In this document: positions 49,250-62,023 of the stretch, in pieces
How positions within the stretch are numbered: position 1 is the first letter of the stretch
Layout: each line of letters begins with the position of its first letter
Assembly (NCBI RefSeq): GCF_001411555.2
Contig: NC_049905.1
Span: 2,914,001 to 2,978,000 of the forward strand
DNA length: 64,000 nucleotides
Origin: Juglans regia
Taxonomy: Eukaryota > Streptophyta > Magnoliopsida > Fagales > Juglandaceae
Reading direction: 5' to 3'
Notes under the pieces: model-generated
The model's input: the letters and a program-made list of their open reading frames with translations, nothing else
What the model was told of the DNA's origin: nothing
Databases searched by the model: none
Program-made: the position numbers and the translations under genes

Positions 49250-52240
49250 GCCAATTTGTCCCACTTTTTATTTGTTGTTATCTTTGGTTATTTTCTTTCT
49301 TTTTCTTATTGAAAATAAAAAAGATTTTTTACCAGAAAAAAATCTTATGTTTTTCAAAATTAAAGGAAATTATCGATAATATTTTAGTAAAATACGAATT
49401 TATTCACATATCATGTAAAAATGATTTATATTTATTCTTAAACATAGAACTTATATGATTAAAATGTAAATGTCGGATACACAATTCTATCTGTCAAAAT
49501 ATTATATTTTAGGTAATTCAGACAAAATCTCGATACGAAATTAAACTCATCATATCTAAATTTATATTTCATTCAAAGCTACCATTTGATCGCTAGGTTG
49601 CACCCTTTGGATTTATAACAATTTAATTTCTTAAACAAAGCTCACTCTAGTAGGTATTATCACATTTGGAAGCATTTTATACACATGAATCAAGAAGACA
49701 AAAACAAAGGGACTTAAACACTACAAGGGCGTAATGCCTAGTTTCCAACAAAGACAAACAAGGTTAGAGATTATAAATTACTAGCCAAAGATATGGAAAC
49801 AAAGCTCACTCTTGTTCATATTTATATATAAACTTTATACACATATTCATACTTATAAATATGAATGTATGAATATGAATTTGTGACGTATTGTTAATAT
49901 GAAAATATTTAATTTTAAAATTTTTTATAAATAAAATATTGTCATATTAACGGTACAGTTCACATCAACTTGCAAATAAAGAAAAATAGTGTAATAATTA
50001 TATTTTGTATCAAAAGATAAATTTACATACATGAATATATTTCCTTTTTAAGGTAATAAGCTTTATTAATGTTTTATTTTTCAAATTGTCTTTAATTTCA
50101 GCTGTTCAAATATGTACTTTTTTCTAGATTTGTTTTGTTAAGTATATTAATATCAGTGAAATGGGAGGCATTAAGAAGAAATTCTTGATTTCAGCAGACA
50201 CACGTACAAATGGAACTAAATCTAAGGGCACACTTGCAAAACCTCACAAGTTGGGGGACACCCGTCACCATCATTAATGGCAATCACGCGGAAATGTGTC
50301 GTTTTACAGATTAGACCTGTAGACTCAGATAACAGTGAGTGAGTCGGCCGGGCCAACTTTACGGACGGTCCAACAAGTCGGTCCGGGTCAATAATACAAA
50401 TAAAAGTTTATTATTACTTTTTCATCCTTGGTCCGACATTCGAATCGATATCTATTCTTAGAACAAAAATACAGGCACATTTTATAATTTTGAAATTTAC
50501 TTTTTAAATTAAGTTATTCTATATAAACATTTGAAGAAAATATATTTTAATAATATTTTATTCAATTTTTAATTTTAATTTTAACTCATCTTATCTCATC
50601 TGTAAAAATAAATAAGTACTTATAGTTCTTTTATAACTTTTTTTATAACTTATTTGATAATTGAGTAATGCTAGCTAGATACAATCTTAAACAGTTAAAC
50701 TATATAATTCTCGCGTACTCTCTTTAAAAAAAAAAAGTGAGATTTACTATTAAAAAAATAATTTTTTTATATGAATCTCATATTTATTTATTTTATTAAA
50801 GTGGCACACGAAGTTTACATATTTTAAAATTGTAAATATTATTTCTCTTGACAATTAATAAATACAAAATGTTACATTATTAAAAAATAAATAAAATTCA
50901 GAATTGTAAAAGAGTTATATAAGTTAATTAAATTTTGAACAAATATTCATGTATATTAATCTAATGATTAATTTGAGTTCAGGACAAAACATTGGATTAG
51001 TCTGACGCACGTGTGCGTTAGTATGTTACATGGTATGCTATATCCTTGTTGTTTATTTCTCGAGAAATAACTACCTATTGATTGTTTGATGTATTTTGAC
51101 AAAACAGGAAGGCTATTTTGTCGAGTTACCAAGATAGACATAATCCTGGGAATTGCTTGTTAAATGTTGTGTACACGGCTTTAAATCCATCTTTCATGAA
51201 TGGTTGAAATTTGAATACTTTTCTTTTTGTTTCCTTTATTTTGACCGTGGTCAGTTTGATGCAACTGTGTCTAAAGCCTGGGTTTGATAGTTTGACGTAA
51301 TGAGATGAATAAGAGTCAAATTATTTATGAATAATATTAAAATTATTTGAGTTAAGTTCTTTTTTTTTTATTTAGAAATTTAAAAAAGTTGTAATGATTA
51401 GATTAAAAAATTGAATATTTGAAATAGAAAAGTATTTGTATTTGTAGTGTTTAAATATTAAGATGAGATGAAATAAAATGAAATGAGATGAGATAAGATG
51501 AAAGACTCTTACTATCCAAACTAGGCCAAAGGGTTTATTTTGAAAGTGAGATGAGACGATAATTTTGTGAATAATAATGAAATAGTTTGTGAAGAGATGT
51601 GAAATAATTTGAGTTAGGATGTTTTATTAAATTTTGGAAAATGAAAGAGAAATAATTAAATAAAAATATTATAGAATTAAAATATTTTATAATATAATTT
51701 TTGTTTTGAAATTTGATAGCGTTCTATTGTTTTTTTTTTTTGTGTTTTTTTTTTGGCATTTTGGATAAGTTGCAATTATTAAATAATGATTAATGAAAAA
51801 GTTAAAAGATTTAAAATTAAAAAGTATTTGTATTTAGATAATACTTGAAAAAATAATTACGAAAAGTTTTGAAACGAGATAAGATCATCTAATTTTCCAA
51901 ACAAGCCCTAGTTCTTTAGAAACAACACAATTATTATATAATTATTATACAATTATTTTAATAAAAAATTATTTCTTTAAATTTATGTAAAATTTGTTTT
52001 ATTTTAATGAATTTAAATTAAATAATGATAATTTATTGAAGAACTGTGTAAAAATTATATATAAAAAAAAGGTTATACAACTATATAAATTTTCTTCATA
52101 TAAATTAAATAATAAAATCAATCTACATCTTTCTGTTGGCTTTAAATTTCTTAAATAATTAATACTTTCACATTGTATCATAATAGAGATCCTCTGTTCT
52201 TCCAAGTTCTAGCATTTGTTCTACTTCATATACTACATTA
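49250..52240. other. Spacer packed with MITE remnants
   Basis: No gene seen. About 50664-50850 belongs to the second MITE family (GAGTAATGCTAGCTAGATAC to AAATATTATTTCTCTT). About 51275-51532 and 51535-51910 are two adjacent GATGAG-family copies; the first ends AAATGAGATGAGATAAGATG then CTATCCAAACTAGGCC, the second ends TTTTCCAAACAAGCCC. A further core fragment lies near 50490-50610. The rest is AT-rich. Confidence 0.5.
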
Positions 52241-55200
52241 TCATATGTTAGCAAACAAACGATATTCATTGGCATCAAGAACTGTTTGTCGAACTGATGC
52301 TATTGCACCTATTGCAGATAACACTCCTGAAACTACTGCTATCAATGTGTTCCCCCAAAAAACCAGGCCTCGCTTTGAGGGCTTGAAAGTCACGTTGTAT
52401 ACAACCATTGGGAAAATAAAATCCAGAGGAATGAATCCAAATGCCCCCATAATAGCCATGATGTCTCCGAAGAAAGGCAGCATTGCCGCAAAAACTGTTG
52501 CTATGATCACTGACAAGGACCGGAAAATAAACCTCGGTACAACGTTACGAACGCAGAATTGGTGCATTTTTGGGTCTGCAAACTTCTTCTCAAGTACTTC
52601 ATTTGTTGGTTGCAAGTAAACCTGTAGGGTAACCAATGTATGTAGTATATGAGAAATGATATTTACTGTCATAGATTGTGCAACGTCGCACATTCATTTT
52701 TAAAAAAGAAGGTAAATATATGACTTACATGAAAAAATTATTCTTTTTATGATGAACCTTACTCTTTTCAAAAAGAGTATACGGCACTTATACAACTCAT
52801 GATTGTATCACTCGTCTTGAAGTGTCAAAAGGTGGCAAAAAGATAGCTTCAAATGTTGTAGGGCTTGCTTCATATGTTTGGTAATTGTTAGATTAAATAG
52901 TCGTGAGTTCAGACTTACCACCGTGACGGCTGCTATTTGCAGAAGAGTGAAAACATTGATGATCAAGAGAAACCAAGTTGGCAGCAAAGGCTTTTCCTTG
53001 CCCATTAAATTTGAAATAACTGTACTACTCTCCAGAGCGTGATTACCGAATGCCCAATACCCAGAGATTGCAACGCTGAAAAAAGTCGAGGCTATAACAG
53101 CGTAACAAACGCATAAACCTTTGAACATCTTGCCCTGCACTGGAGGAGCTATAGTTGCCTGCACATGGAAGATATTCAATACAGTATTTTGTAGTTAGAT
53201 GTGAAACATATCGCCATTTCACTAAAACATGGACAAGAATGAAAGCAGTGGCTCTCAACCATACCTGTATTTCAGGGATAATCCCACAGGCATATGTGGT
53301 AGCAATGATTGAGACAGCATTAACTGCCCCAAAAACGCGATTTTCTGCAGAGCCATTCACAGAATAGTCCCTGGTATCACCATTCTTGGAGTATCCTGAA
53401 AAAGAAGTGTTTGTTTGTATGTGAGTCTGTGACATAGATACAAACCTACAAAGAAATGTTTTTCATAATTTCATGGATTTGCGTTTTTGAAGTCCTACCG
53501 ATGTATACAGAACCGACTGTAACGCCAGTGCTGTAAGCAAGACAAAGGGTAAGGGAGACAAGATTGATATGCCTCAGGGAGTGGAAGGATGGAATTTGGG
53601 CCAAGATCAGCAGCAAGACTCCAAAAATGATGATAAATTGGTAAAGTTTCATTGTCCCATTTGGAACTGAGAGCAAGTAAATGAACTGACAAAATGAAAA
53701 ATTAACCAATTAGTAGTGAACAAGAAAAAGCACAGCTTTTTGTACATGTAATTGTGGAATCTGTTCTTTGAAAGCTTCACTGTGATGCATCTTTTTTATA
53801 GCGAAGATCATAGTCCAAATGGAGTATTTTGATTTTAGATGTTCTTTTTCCCTCCTGTTTCTTATTGGATCCATCAAGGGGGCTGTTATTTTCCAAAACA
53901 AGTTTGAAAGATTATTGTCACATTGGATTGGAAAGTATCTCAAATTACTTAGAACACAACTAACCTTGAGGCTTTGTCCTCCTAGAAGAGCACCAGCAAC
54001 AACTGCGGCATAGCAGATCACAATTTGAAGTGGGCCTACCACATATTTGCCCCAACTCGGTCCTGCCAATGCATTTACCTCGGACATGTTATCATTCAGT
54101 TGCAGAAGTGCTGTTCATTTGATCTACTTTCATCCCCTTAAAAGGGGAACAAGAAGAAGAAGAAGAAGAAGAAGAAGAAGAAGAAGAAGAAGAAAGAGGA
54201 AGGAATCATCTCCATTAAAGCATCAACTCTGTTTCAAATCAAATATCTCTTCCCTGAGACCTCAAGGGTTTACTTTTTTTCTTAATTCCTTTGATTAATA
54301 TCTCAGAAGTCAGAACATGAAAATAGTTAGTACACGATTTATGATAAAAAAAAAAAAAAAAATGGCATGAGTGAAGGGATGGATTACTCACCTAGAATAT
54401 CTCTTGCCATATCCCGAAACCGAAGCTGGCGCTGACCGAGTTGTGCATGGTGATCCAAAACCATAGATAGAAGATTATAGGAATAGAAAGTCACCAAACC
54501 TAAAAGGATGAGGCAAAGAACTCCTGCAACCCAGCCTAACAAGGCCAGCGCATAGGGAAGACTCAGAAGCGACGGAGCCACAATGGATGTGGACAAATGG
54601 TATCCACAGTGCAGCCATGAGCCTGAAAATACCTCAAAAAACCTCAGAGAGAGGTATTAACAATAGTCAACCATCATCAACTCAAACCACACAATCACAG
54701 GAGTTACCAAGTAAAGCACATGCAACGGCTATAGAATCCACACAATCAGAGGACTTACCATCCCATGCAACGGCTACCCAAGTTCTTAAAGAAAAGTCCA
54801 TCACATGCAACGGCTAGATAATTCCCTTTTTGGTTCAATATTCATATCCTTGTATTTACAGTACTTTCTATGTATAAATCAATGTGTCTAACGGCAATAT
54901 ACATCTTGTAATATTGTACTCTACTATAAAATAGATAACAAAGAGACTCAGATACTCACGGTTACTGAGGTTTTTTGCAAACACTTTGTGTGCACAATTG
55001 CTTTAAGAGAAAGAGAGAGAGAGAGAGGCAGAATATACAACTAAACACCAGCAAGATTTTGAATATTAATTACAACATGAAGCTAGAAATTAAGCATTCC
55101 TTTGCTCCATGCCAGAATCAACAAGAAGATCAGCTCACTGATTCTACCCTTTGATACTCAACTCAAGTAGTCAAGAACTTGTTTAGCATGATTATGTATG

Positions 55201-55641
55201 CTAGCTCTTTTTTTCCATAATGTACATAAATCGGTTCCTTCGCTGTAATCTCTCGTAAATATTGTACTCGAACTGTACATTTTTCCATTCTTCTATCTTT
55301 CTTACAATCATATTACATAGCTAAAAGAAAGAGGAAAAGTTGCCCCCCTCAGTCATTTGTCCACTAATATTACAACATGAAAATTAATATCCTCAGGCAA
55401 GAAGTTTTCCTATAGTGGTGGTGAAGTACTGCTACAGCATCTGAAATGATGGGATCAGAAACATATCGATGGGAATTGAAACTGCAATATTTAAAGGGAA
55501 AAAAAAGGAGAGTTTCTAATTACCTCTGGATTTGAGGACGAACAAAGCTCCAGCATCGAGCTGTTTTGGAGGGTCAAGAACTTCACTTTCCTTGAAAACT
55601 GTGGTTGCATTAACGGTGGAGTTTGGACTCAAAGCTTCCAT
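52241..55641 (-). CDS. GABA transporter 1-like amino acid permease, AAAP family (461 aa, 7 exons)
   Basis: Proton-coupled uptake of GABA and related amino acids at the plasma membrane is the role of Arabidopsis GAT1. Exons, high to low: 55641-55524, 54622-54392, 54062-53965, 53685-53499, 53395-53265, 53158-52919, 52621-52241, all GT-AG with closing phases. The N-terminal tail (to about 30) contains DPPKQLDAGALFVLKSRGSW, followed by HLSTSIVAPSLLSLPYALAL, the first membrane segments of the Aa_trans domain. Later segments include LLGGQSLKFIYLL, LRHINLVSLTLCLAYSTGV, ISGYWAFGNHA and GDIMAIMGAFGFIPLDFIFP; about ten to eleven helices are expected. The length is close to Arabidopsis GAT1 (about 450). 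The chosen start matches the family; an in-frame ATG further up (55764) adds 41 unlike residues. Substrate is inferred from similarity only. Confidence 0.92.
54150..54194 (+). repeat. (AAG)n microsatellite in GABA transporter intron 2
   Basis: Pure AAG/GAA repeat, about 15 units, in the intron between exons 2 and 3. Confidence 0.85.
54650..54985 (+). mobile_element. Possible solo LTR in GABA transporter intron 1
   Basis: The stretch contains three direct copies of CATGCAACGGCTA (54719, 54764, 54804), a TATA-like GTATAAATC near 54871, and T/A-rich sequence of LTR character. No primer site follows, so if it is an LTR it is solo. The 12-base inverted pair AAAAAACCTCAG / CTGAGGTTTTTT lies at its edges (about 54636 and 54965). 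Ends and duplication were not resolved. Confidence 0.4.
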
Positions 55642-57488
55642 GATCACTTCCTTTCCTCTCCCACAGCAAGCAAGGTGATTGAAAACAATAATAGTAATGG
55701 ATTGGCTGGATATTTGATGGATCCTATCTTCCCCTCGACCTCTTTCCAGTGCTCGGACAGTCACTGGGTGTTCTAACTTCTAAGCCCCTATATACACACT
55801 GGAGATTCCAAGTAATCATAGATATGAAAAAATATATATATATCTGCCTGTTGAATTTATGGTCATTGAATAGACATCCATGTTCTTAAATCTGGGAAGG
55901 ATATGGACAAAGCATGATAGCAACTTCGACCGACGGTATACGATACAAGTCAAATGATTGATTTGGCTGCATTAATGGTAAATAAGTTCAAATATATAAA
56001 AGCCTCATCCAAGACAGAAAAAGAGAAGAGAAGAGAAGAGATATGGACGATGCAAGAAAGCGACTTCGACCGGCGAGACAAATAGATTCAACGTGGACTT
56101 GGCTGATTTTCTTGTTTATATTTTGCAATTATCGTGAAATTTTCTCAATTAGCCCAAATAATCTTTAGTCAGGCCTTTTAACATTATTTTAGAGATCGTT
56201 AGAATGAAAATTTTAATTTTAAAGATAAATTTTAAATTTTAAATCTTATAAATTAAAGTTTATCATTTAAGAGATTTGAATGATATGTTCTACGTACCAT
56301 CATGAGAATAGAATACCCTTACGTTGATGAAATGTTGATGTGTCATAATCTTGATGCCTTATTATAAAAAAGAATGAGAATTATTGTTTAAAGCATACCT
56401 AATAAAATGCTTACATAACATAATTTGATTTGAAACATAAATTTTAAAATTTTAATTTTACTGATCAAATCTTACTATTTAAGTAATGTGAATTGTGTGA
56501 TCTACACACTGACTTGATATATAATAAAATACTTTCATTTCAAAACTAGAATTATGGGGCATCTTATATAATGTCCCAAATCAGTAGAATCAACGCCATT
56601 ATCAAATTAAAGGGCAAGAGAGTGATGTCAGAACTCTGTGGTCTCCCATGGTGTGAAGATCGAGTAGTGCAGGGAGATGGTGTTGTTTCAAACAGACACG
56701 ACCAATATCAGTACTCAAGATGGGTTGCCTTGAGGAGGTAAGATTGATTCGAAGATGACTTGAGATGACTTGAGATGAGCTGAGATAGATTGTGAATAGT
56801 AATGAGATGAGTTGTGAATAGTAGTGAGATTTATGAGTTAAAGTTGCTGAATAGTAATGAATAGTAGTGAAATGAGTTGAGATGAGCTGAGATGAACTGA
56901 GATAACTTGCGAATCCAAACAATAATCATTATAACTTATTCAAACTTTCAAATATTTATAAAAAATAATTTAAATTTTTTTAAATCTCAAAATACAAATA
57001 ATATTAAAAAATTATATTCTAACAATATTTTAACTGTATAATATTTTTATTCAATTTTTTTTTCTCATTTTTAAAATTCTCATTAAATATCTTAATTCAA
57101 ACTATTTCACTGTTATTAATAAACTATTTTATTATTATTCATAAATTTTTCATCTTATCTTATTATCCGAACAAGGCTTAGTGTAACATTGATTGGCAAA
57201 GAATAATCTCATAAGATTGATTATGCATACATTCTAGATAGGGTTGCTTATTGCTTGTAATAGTAGGTAGAGAATTTCTTGGGAATGAAGACTGCTGAAG
57301 TTGGGATTTCAAAAAGAAAAATATATTTATCGTCTATTTTTTCATCATTTTATAATGTAACATTAAATGATTAGAGACGATTTATAAATCTATCATCTAA
57401 TACCACATATTTTACTTATAAATCTATTATCTAATGTCATATCATAAGATGATGAGTAGAATTACTATAAAAAAAGAGCTTTGCTACA
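55642..57488. other. Spacer upstream of the GABA transporter, with a MITE
   Basis: The first part is the presumed promoter. About 56740-57182 is a GATGAG-family element with an expanded run of GATGACTTGAGATGAGCTGA-type repeats at its left side and CATCTTATCTTATTATCCGA at its right end. No gene seen. Confidence 0.5.
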
Positions 57489-57690
57489 CAACCTCCACCA
57501 CACTCCACACTCCACATTTTTTTAAAATTTTTAAATTTTTAATATTTTTTTAAAATTTTTTTTTGAGTTTATTCTTTTTAAATTATTTTAAATTTTTTAT
57601 TCATTATTTATATAATAAATATTTAATAAAAGAAAAAAAAATAAAAAATAAAAATAATGTGGAGTGTGGAGGTTGTATGAATAGTAGGAG
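57489..57690. mobile_element. Foldback MITE next to tRNA-Leu
   Basis: The left arm CAACCTCCACCACACTCCAC then ACTCCACATT pairs with the right arm AATGTGGAGTGTGGAGGTTG at about 57656-57675. The spacer between is almost all A/T. The arms give a stem of about 25 bases. It lies 70 bases downstream of the tRNA-Leu 3' end (minus strand). Confidence 0.7.
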
Positions 57691-57759
57691 GTTGAGTAGA
57701 TTTTTTGATAAAAAAAACACAATCTCATATATATTTGAGTTTTAAGAGAAGAACAAAAA

Positions 57760-57842
57760 TGCTGGCTATGGGGTTCGAACCCATGCGCACTTATGTGCAG
57801 AAGATCTTAAGTCTTCCCCCTTAACCTCTCGGGCAAACCAGC
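57760..57842 (-). tRNA. trnL-UAA: tRNA-Leu (anticodon UAA)
   Basis: This is an 83-base type II tRNA. The acceptor arm GCTGGTT pairs with AGCCAGC, discriminator A. The D arm is TGCCCGAGAGGTTAAGG, the anticodon stem GAAGA/TCTTC has loop CTTAAGA giving UAA, and there is a long variable arm (TGCACATAAGTGCG) and T arm GGGTTCGAACCCC. There is no intron. A TTTTT terminator follows at once on the minus strand (57759-57755). Confidence 0.97.
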
Positions 57843-58547
57843 GGTACTGTACTTGAAAATTAAGTTTTCTAATATAACTTAAAGTTTGTGATATAAAATG
57901 GATTGTGATATATAAACAACCTCGGACTAAAATATTATAACCTATATTGAAAAGAAGTGGATTTAATTATTGTACTTTTGCTTTAGTAAAGAATGACTTG
58001 ATTTAGCCACAAAAAAATTATATTCATAATTCAGTGTGCCATACATACATAGCATATTACTGATGTGGTAATATTTAATTTATAAAATAAAAAAATTATA
58101 AATTTGAACCTAATAAATCAAATAATGCCACATTAATTATGTGGACGGTATATTCTCTACACCGACTTATGAATAAAACGGTTAATGTTGATTCATGCCA
58201 ACATAAGATGTGTTGTTCTATAATGCCACGACACCTACCTCTACCACCTTGAATTATTAGCCATTCTATCGCATATGTTACTTTCATGCATGTTGATGAT
58301 GTCTCTTTGTTCTAGATCCTCCATAATTTCTCATTAAAATTCCATAATATGAAATTAATGCAAGGCATGCAAAGTCATTATGGGAAAACTTAAAAGAAAA
58401 ATAATAATATATATACAACTCTTTTTTTATTATTTTGTTTCAAATAGAAGTATTTCTTTTGTAAAATAATGATTTTTTCATAATTATTTTTCAAGTTATT
58501 TTATAAAAATACCTTCCATTTAAACAGAGTTAAGAAGATACCTTTTG

Positions 58548-58579
<32 letters not shown>

Positions 58580-60006
58580 ATAGGCAGATAAATTCTGGAG
58601 TTTCTCGATCTACAGTTTCCTATACTAACATTGGTGGATGAACAACTTTTCCTACATCATTCCTTGGATTTTAACGAAGGATAAGAAAATAATATTACTT
58701 TTATAAATTATTTTAAACATTATATTTCTTTATTTAAAATATAATTACATAAAAATTATAAAAAAATGTCGTACGTGTATGCATTATTTTCTATTTCTTT
58801 CAGAAAACCGTGCAAGAAACCTCCACACAAGAAATTGGGAGCCACTCTTTATTTTAATGTCCTTTGTCTTTTTGTTATAAAAAGGTTATCTCCATACATT
58901 GTATCAACACATACACAAAACTATATCAATAAAAAGAATGAAATTCTGATACGGCGAATATTTTTTATAATTTTATAACTCAATGTTTGAAAAATAACAC
59001 AAAAGTATGTAAATTTTTGTTATATTATATGTTGTCCGTGGTTCGTTTGAATAGTGAAATGAAATAAAATGAATTGAGATGGTTTATGAATAATAGTGAG
59101 ATTATTAATTAAAATTAGATAAGATGAAATGAAATGAACTGAGATGACCTCTGTATCTAAACGGAGCCTAAATACAGCGAAACTCACAAACTGTGTCTAT
59201 ATCTCTTTGAATTAAATTATAGAAAATATTTGAGTCAGAAAATTAGAAAAAAAAAAAAAAAAATCTTTGTAAATGGTACTCCCTTGCAGTAGCCAGCTTG
59301 AACCTTTTCTTTTCTTCAACATGAGCTTGGAAAATGGAACTATCACTATACATGACAAATAATATATACCACGTATGGGGAAAAAGTAGAAGTACAACTC
59401 AAAATCTGCACCGCAACATAGGAAACTTCTGGGTGGCTAAAGAGTCCAAAGAACTCAAAAGTGACGATTACGAAAGGCATTGTGACTTTCCAACACTGAT
59501 TTCAATTTCAAAGCATAATATGGGGTCGAAAGTGCTGCACGCCATTGAAAGAAAGAGAAAGAAAGATGTGTGATTTCCTTCAAGACACGTGTATAAAGCA
59601 GACTCGGCCAAGCAGCTTCATCGTCAACAACAATTCGCCTGCCCACTCAAATCTTTGCAATTTTTACTTTACAAGACGAAGATAAGATATTTTCACCTAC
59701 TGCCACAAAACTGGATTGCAAACACAAAGTATAAAGGACCCAAGAAGCATAGGAAGAACAAAAGAAACCCAGTTTTCATGAACAGAAAAGGATCATCAAC
59801 ACCAGGATTAACATCATCAATTTGATGTGTATAATGGGGTTTGAATTTCCCAAGGAAAAAAAAAATATGTAGTACCTACAAAATTGAACAAGCCCTAATG
59901 CAATAGTTAGCTTATTGCAGGCCATTATATAACTTTGATGCCGTATCTTGACCGTCTGAAAGACTTCCTCCTGGGAAACGTAAGCTCTTTTTGAGATTGC
60001 TTTCAC
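57843..60006. other. AT-rich spacer, no gene recognised
   Basis: Contains long T runs near 58548-58571, a short GATGAG-family copy at about 59035-59168 (GTTCGTTTGAATAGTGAAAT to CTGTATCTAAACGGAGCC), and short unlike open frames at 59334-59825 on both strands that show no family. The part just below 60060 is the OTU gene 3' region, with AATAAA at 60007-60012. Confidence 0.45.
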
Positions 60007-60012
60007 TTTATT
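60007..60012 (-). terminator. Poly(A) signal AATAAA of the OTU gene
   Basis: The minus strand reads CGAATAAAGTG about 50 bases past the stop codon at 60060. Another AATAAA overlaps the stop codon itself (60063-60058) and is less likely to be the main signal. Confidence 0.4.
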
Positions 60013-60059
60013 CGAAAAACTTATAAAAAGCACTACTCAACTTCTTGATGTTTAGTTCT

Positions 60060-61912
60060 TTATTCTGAGAAGGACTCCAATAGATCGTAGTGACCATACC
60101 CATGAAACAGCACATTGATGGGGCTGTCTTCCTCCTTTCGATACTCTTCACCATACTTCGCTATGTTTACCAAACGACCGGAGCTTCTATTTTTCATGAA
60201 GACTGATATTGGTGTCCTGAAGTGAAAATAGAGTGAATCAGATGCAGGGCTTGATATAAGTAGATTGATAAGACCACTTGAACGTGGAATATGAGGTTGA
60301 ATGAAGCTCTGTTTTAATGATGGTGCACTTGTTGAGACAAAGAGACTCCATCTTGTTCACATAATATCAAGTTGTGCATTCTTCTATTCTATGAACTCTT
60401 AATCCAACAATTGTTACATATAATCATAAATAACATTGAATGGCTTAAAATGGAGATGACAACAATTCAACTGTCCCAAGGGTTATGTAACAGTGCATTT
60501 GTTCTTTGTTTTTTTTTTGGGGGGGGGGGAATGTGACAATGATGAACATTTTGTGTTTGAAAGAACTGTGACAAAATGGAACCACAACCATCAAAATTAG
60601 AGTCAGGCTGCTCAATTGTTTTGCAAACAACGAATTATTAGACTACATGCAAGTGAATCTTAGATACTAGTAGGAAGATTGCTTGAACTACCAATGAAGT
60701 TGGCCACAGGAGAGTCTCAAAACACTTCTGGCCAAAAAATAAAAAACATTCAAAAACTCACTTCAAAACATGAGAAGCCATCAGCAATTCAGGTTCTCCA
60801 CCCCATACAAAAGGTTGTTGAATTCTCTCCACATACGCATCAAAATCTCCTTCAATGAACCTAAAAATATCACCCCAAGAAAAAATTAATCACAAGTTGG
60901 CACACGAACCAATTAAAGGAATACTCAGAAATTATCATATAAATTACCATTCTGTTTCCTTCCGCCTCTTTAAAAGTTCATCTACAACCTACAAAACCAT
61001 AACGGGTTAGATGTAATGGTGGGCACTTCATGTTCAACGAAACAAAAGGGTTCTTCTTAGTCATACTTGAGCTCTTAATTCATCAGCAAGTTCTCTCTGA
61101 CGATTCTCATCGGGAGCTTCTTCCCCACTCCTCGAGCAAGCCCCATGTGCTAATGCTCTAAATAGACACCGACCATCCGCCAGCACCCCTGTAATGATAT
61201 CATCAACATGAATTGAACATCAGGAAAATATTAATGCAGTATCAAAGATTCCATGGAATTTCATGCTTTCGTTTTTTACTTGAAAAAAAAAACCAAAAAA
61301 GATAAGAGCATTTAAGCAAATATAAAGGTGTCTGGAATGGAAGTGACCTGTGACCCTGTAATCAGCAGAGCCCTCCTTAGGCTTGCTGGTGTTCGAATAA
61401 ATTGCATCAAAACCGTCGATTTCATCGTTTTTGTTAGCGTTCGAGTCAATGGAATCGCAAGCTTCGATTTTCGCTTCCACAACGATAGCCTCGGGACTGT
61501 CATCGAACGCAAAATCCAGCGGCGCAAGGCAGGCGCAGACTCCGAAAAGTAGCCAAGCCGAGTCGGGCCGGTGAAGCCAGCGGGCGGGGCGTGCGTCCCA
61601 GGCGACGTTCCACGACCCCTCCCCCCTCCGCTCACGCCGGAGCATCGCATTACGACGGAGCAGGAGATCGCTCGGATGCCCGGCGGCTCCGCACGGCATG
61701 ATCGCGTGCCATATGGAGGCCGCACCGCCACCGAAGGAGCCATCAATCCGACAAGCACTGGAGTGGTGGCGCCGAGGCTTCAGGTCGCCATTGAAGCCCG
61801 GGCTCTGGCGTAGCCCGGTGATGTGATGGTGAGCCGCCGAGCCGTGGACGAAGGAGGAGGACAGGGAAGTAAGGATCCAAGGCTTGGGACGAGCGCACAG
61901 TACACCGAGCAT
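60060..61912 (-). CDS. OTU-domain deubiquitinase (327 aa, 5 exons)
   Basis: OTU cysteine proteases remove ubiquitin from proteins. Exons, high to low: 61912-61348, 61188-61067, 60988-60948, 60860-60762, 60216-60060, all GT-AG with closing phases. Residues 1-185 form a variable N-terminal region rich in Arg, His, Ser and Ala (MLGVLCARPKPW, GLRQSPGFNGD) that could act as a targeting sequence. The OTU domain follows: DYRVTGVLADGRCLFRALAH with Asp193 and the catalytic Cys196, then ELADELRAQVVDELLKRRKE, EGDFDAYVERIQQPFVWGGE, and NVLFHGYGHYDLLE with the catalytic His318. The frame is open upstream to an ATG at 62044, but a TATA box at 62016-62023 lies inside that extension, so the start at 61912 is preferred. 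The closest plant relatives are the OTU3/OTU4-type enzymes, by memory. Confidence 0.92.
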
Positions 61913-62015
61913 CACAGAAAAGGAAAAGAGTAGTAGTTTGAAGCTATCCTGCGCTTGACACGACGTATCCCTGCTTAACCTACGCACCCATCCTCTCTCC
62001 CAAATTACAACTGCA

Positions 62016-62023
62016 TATATATA
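62016..62023 (-). promoter_or_regulatory. TATA box of the OTU gene
   Basis: The minus strand reads GAGCTATATATATGCAG. Expected transcription start is near 61985-61990, leaving about 75 bases of leader before the ATG at 61912. Confidence 0.5.

Noticed and set aside
59334..59825. Open frames of 60-80 codons between tRNA-Leu and the OTU gene
   Set aside because: Overlapping short frames on both strands with no family resemblance and no consistent codon pattern.
61312..61813. Alternative open frames over OTU exon 1 on both strands
   Set aside because: They are by-products of the GC-rich exon. Only the 61912-61348 frame joins in phase to the OTU domain exons.
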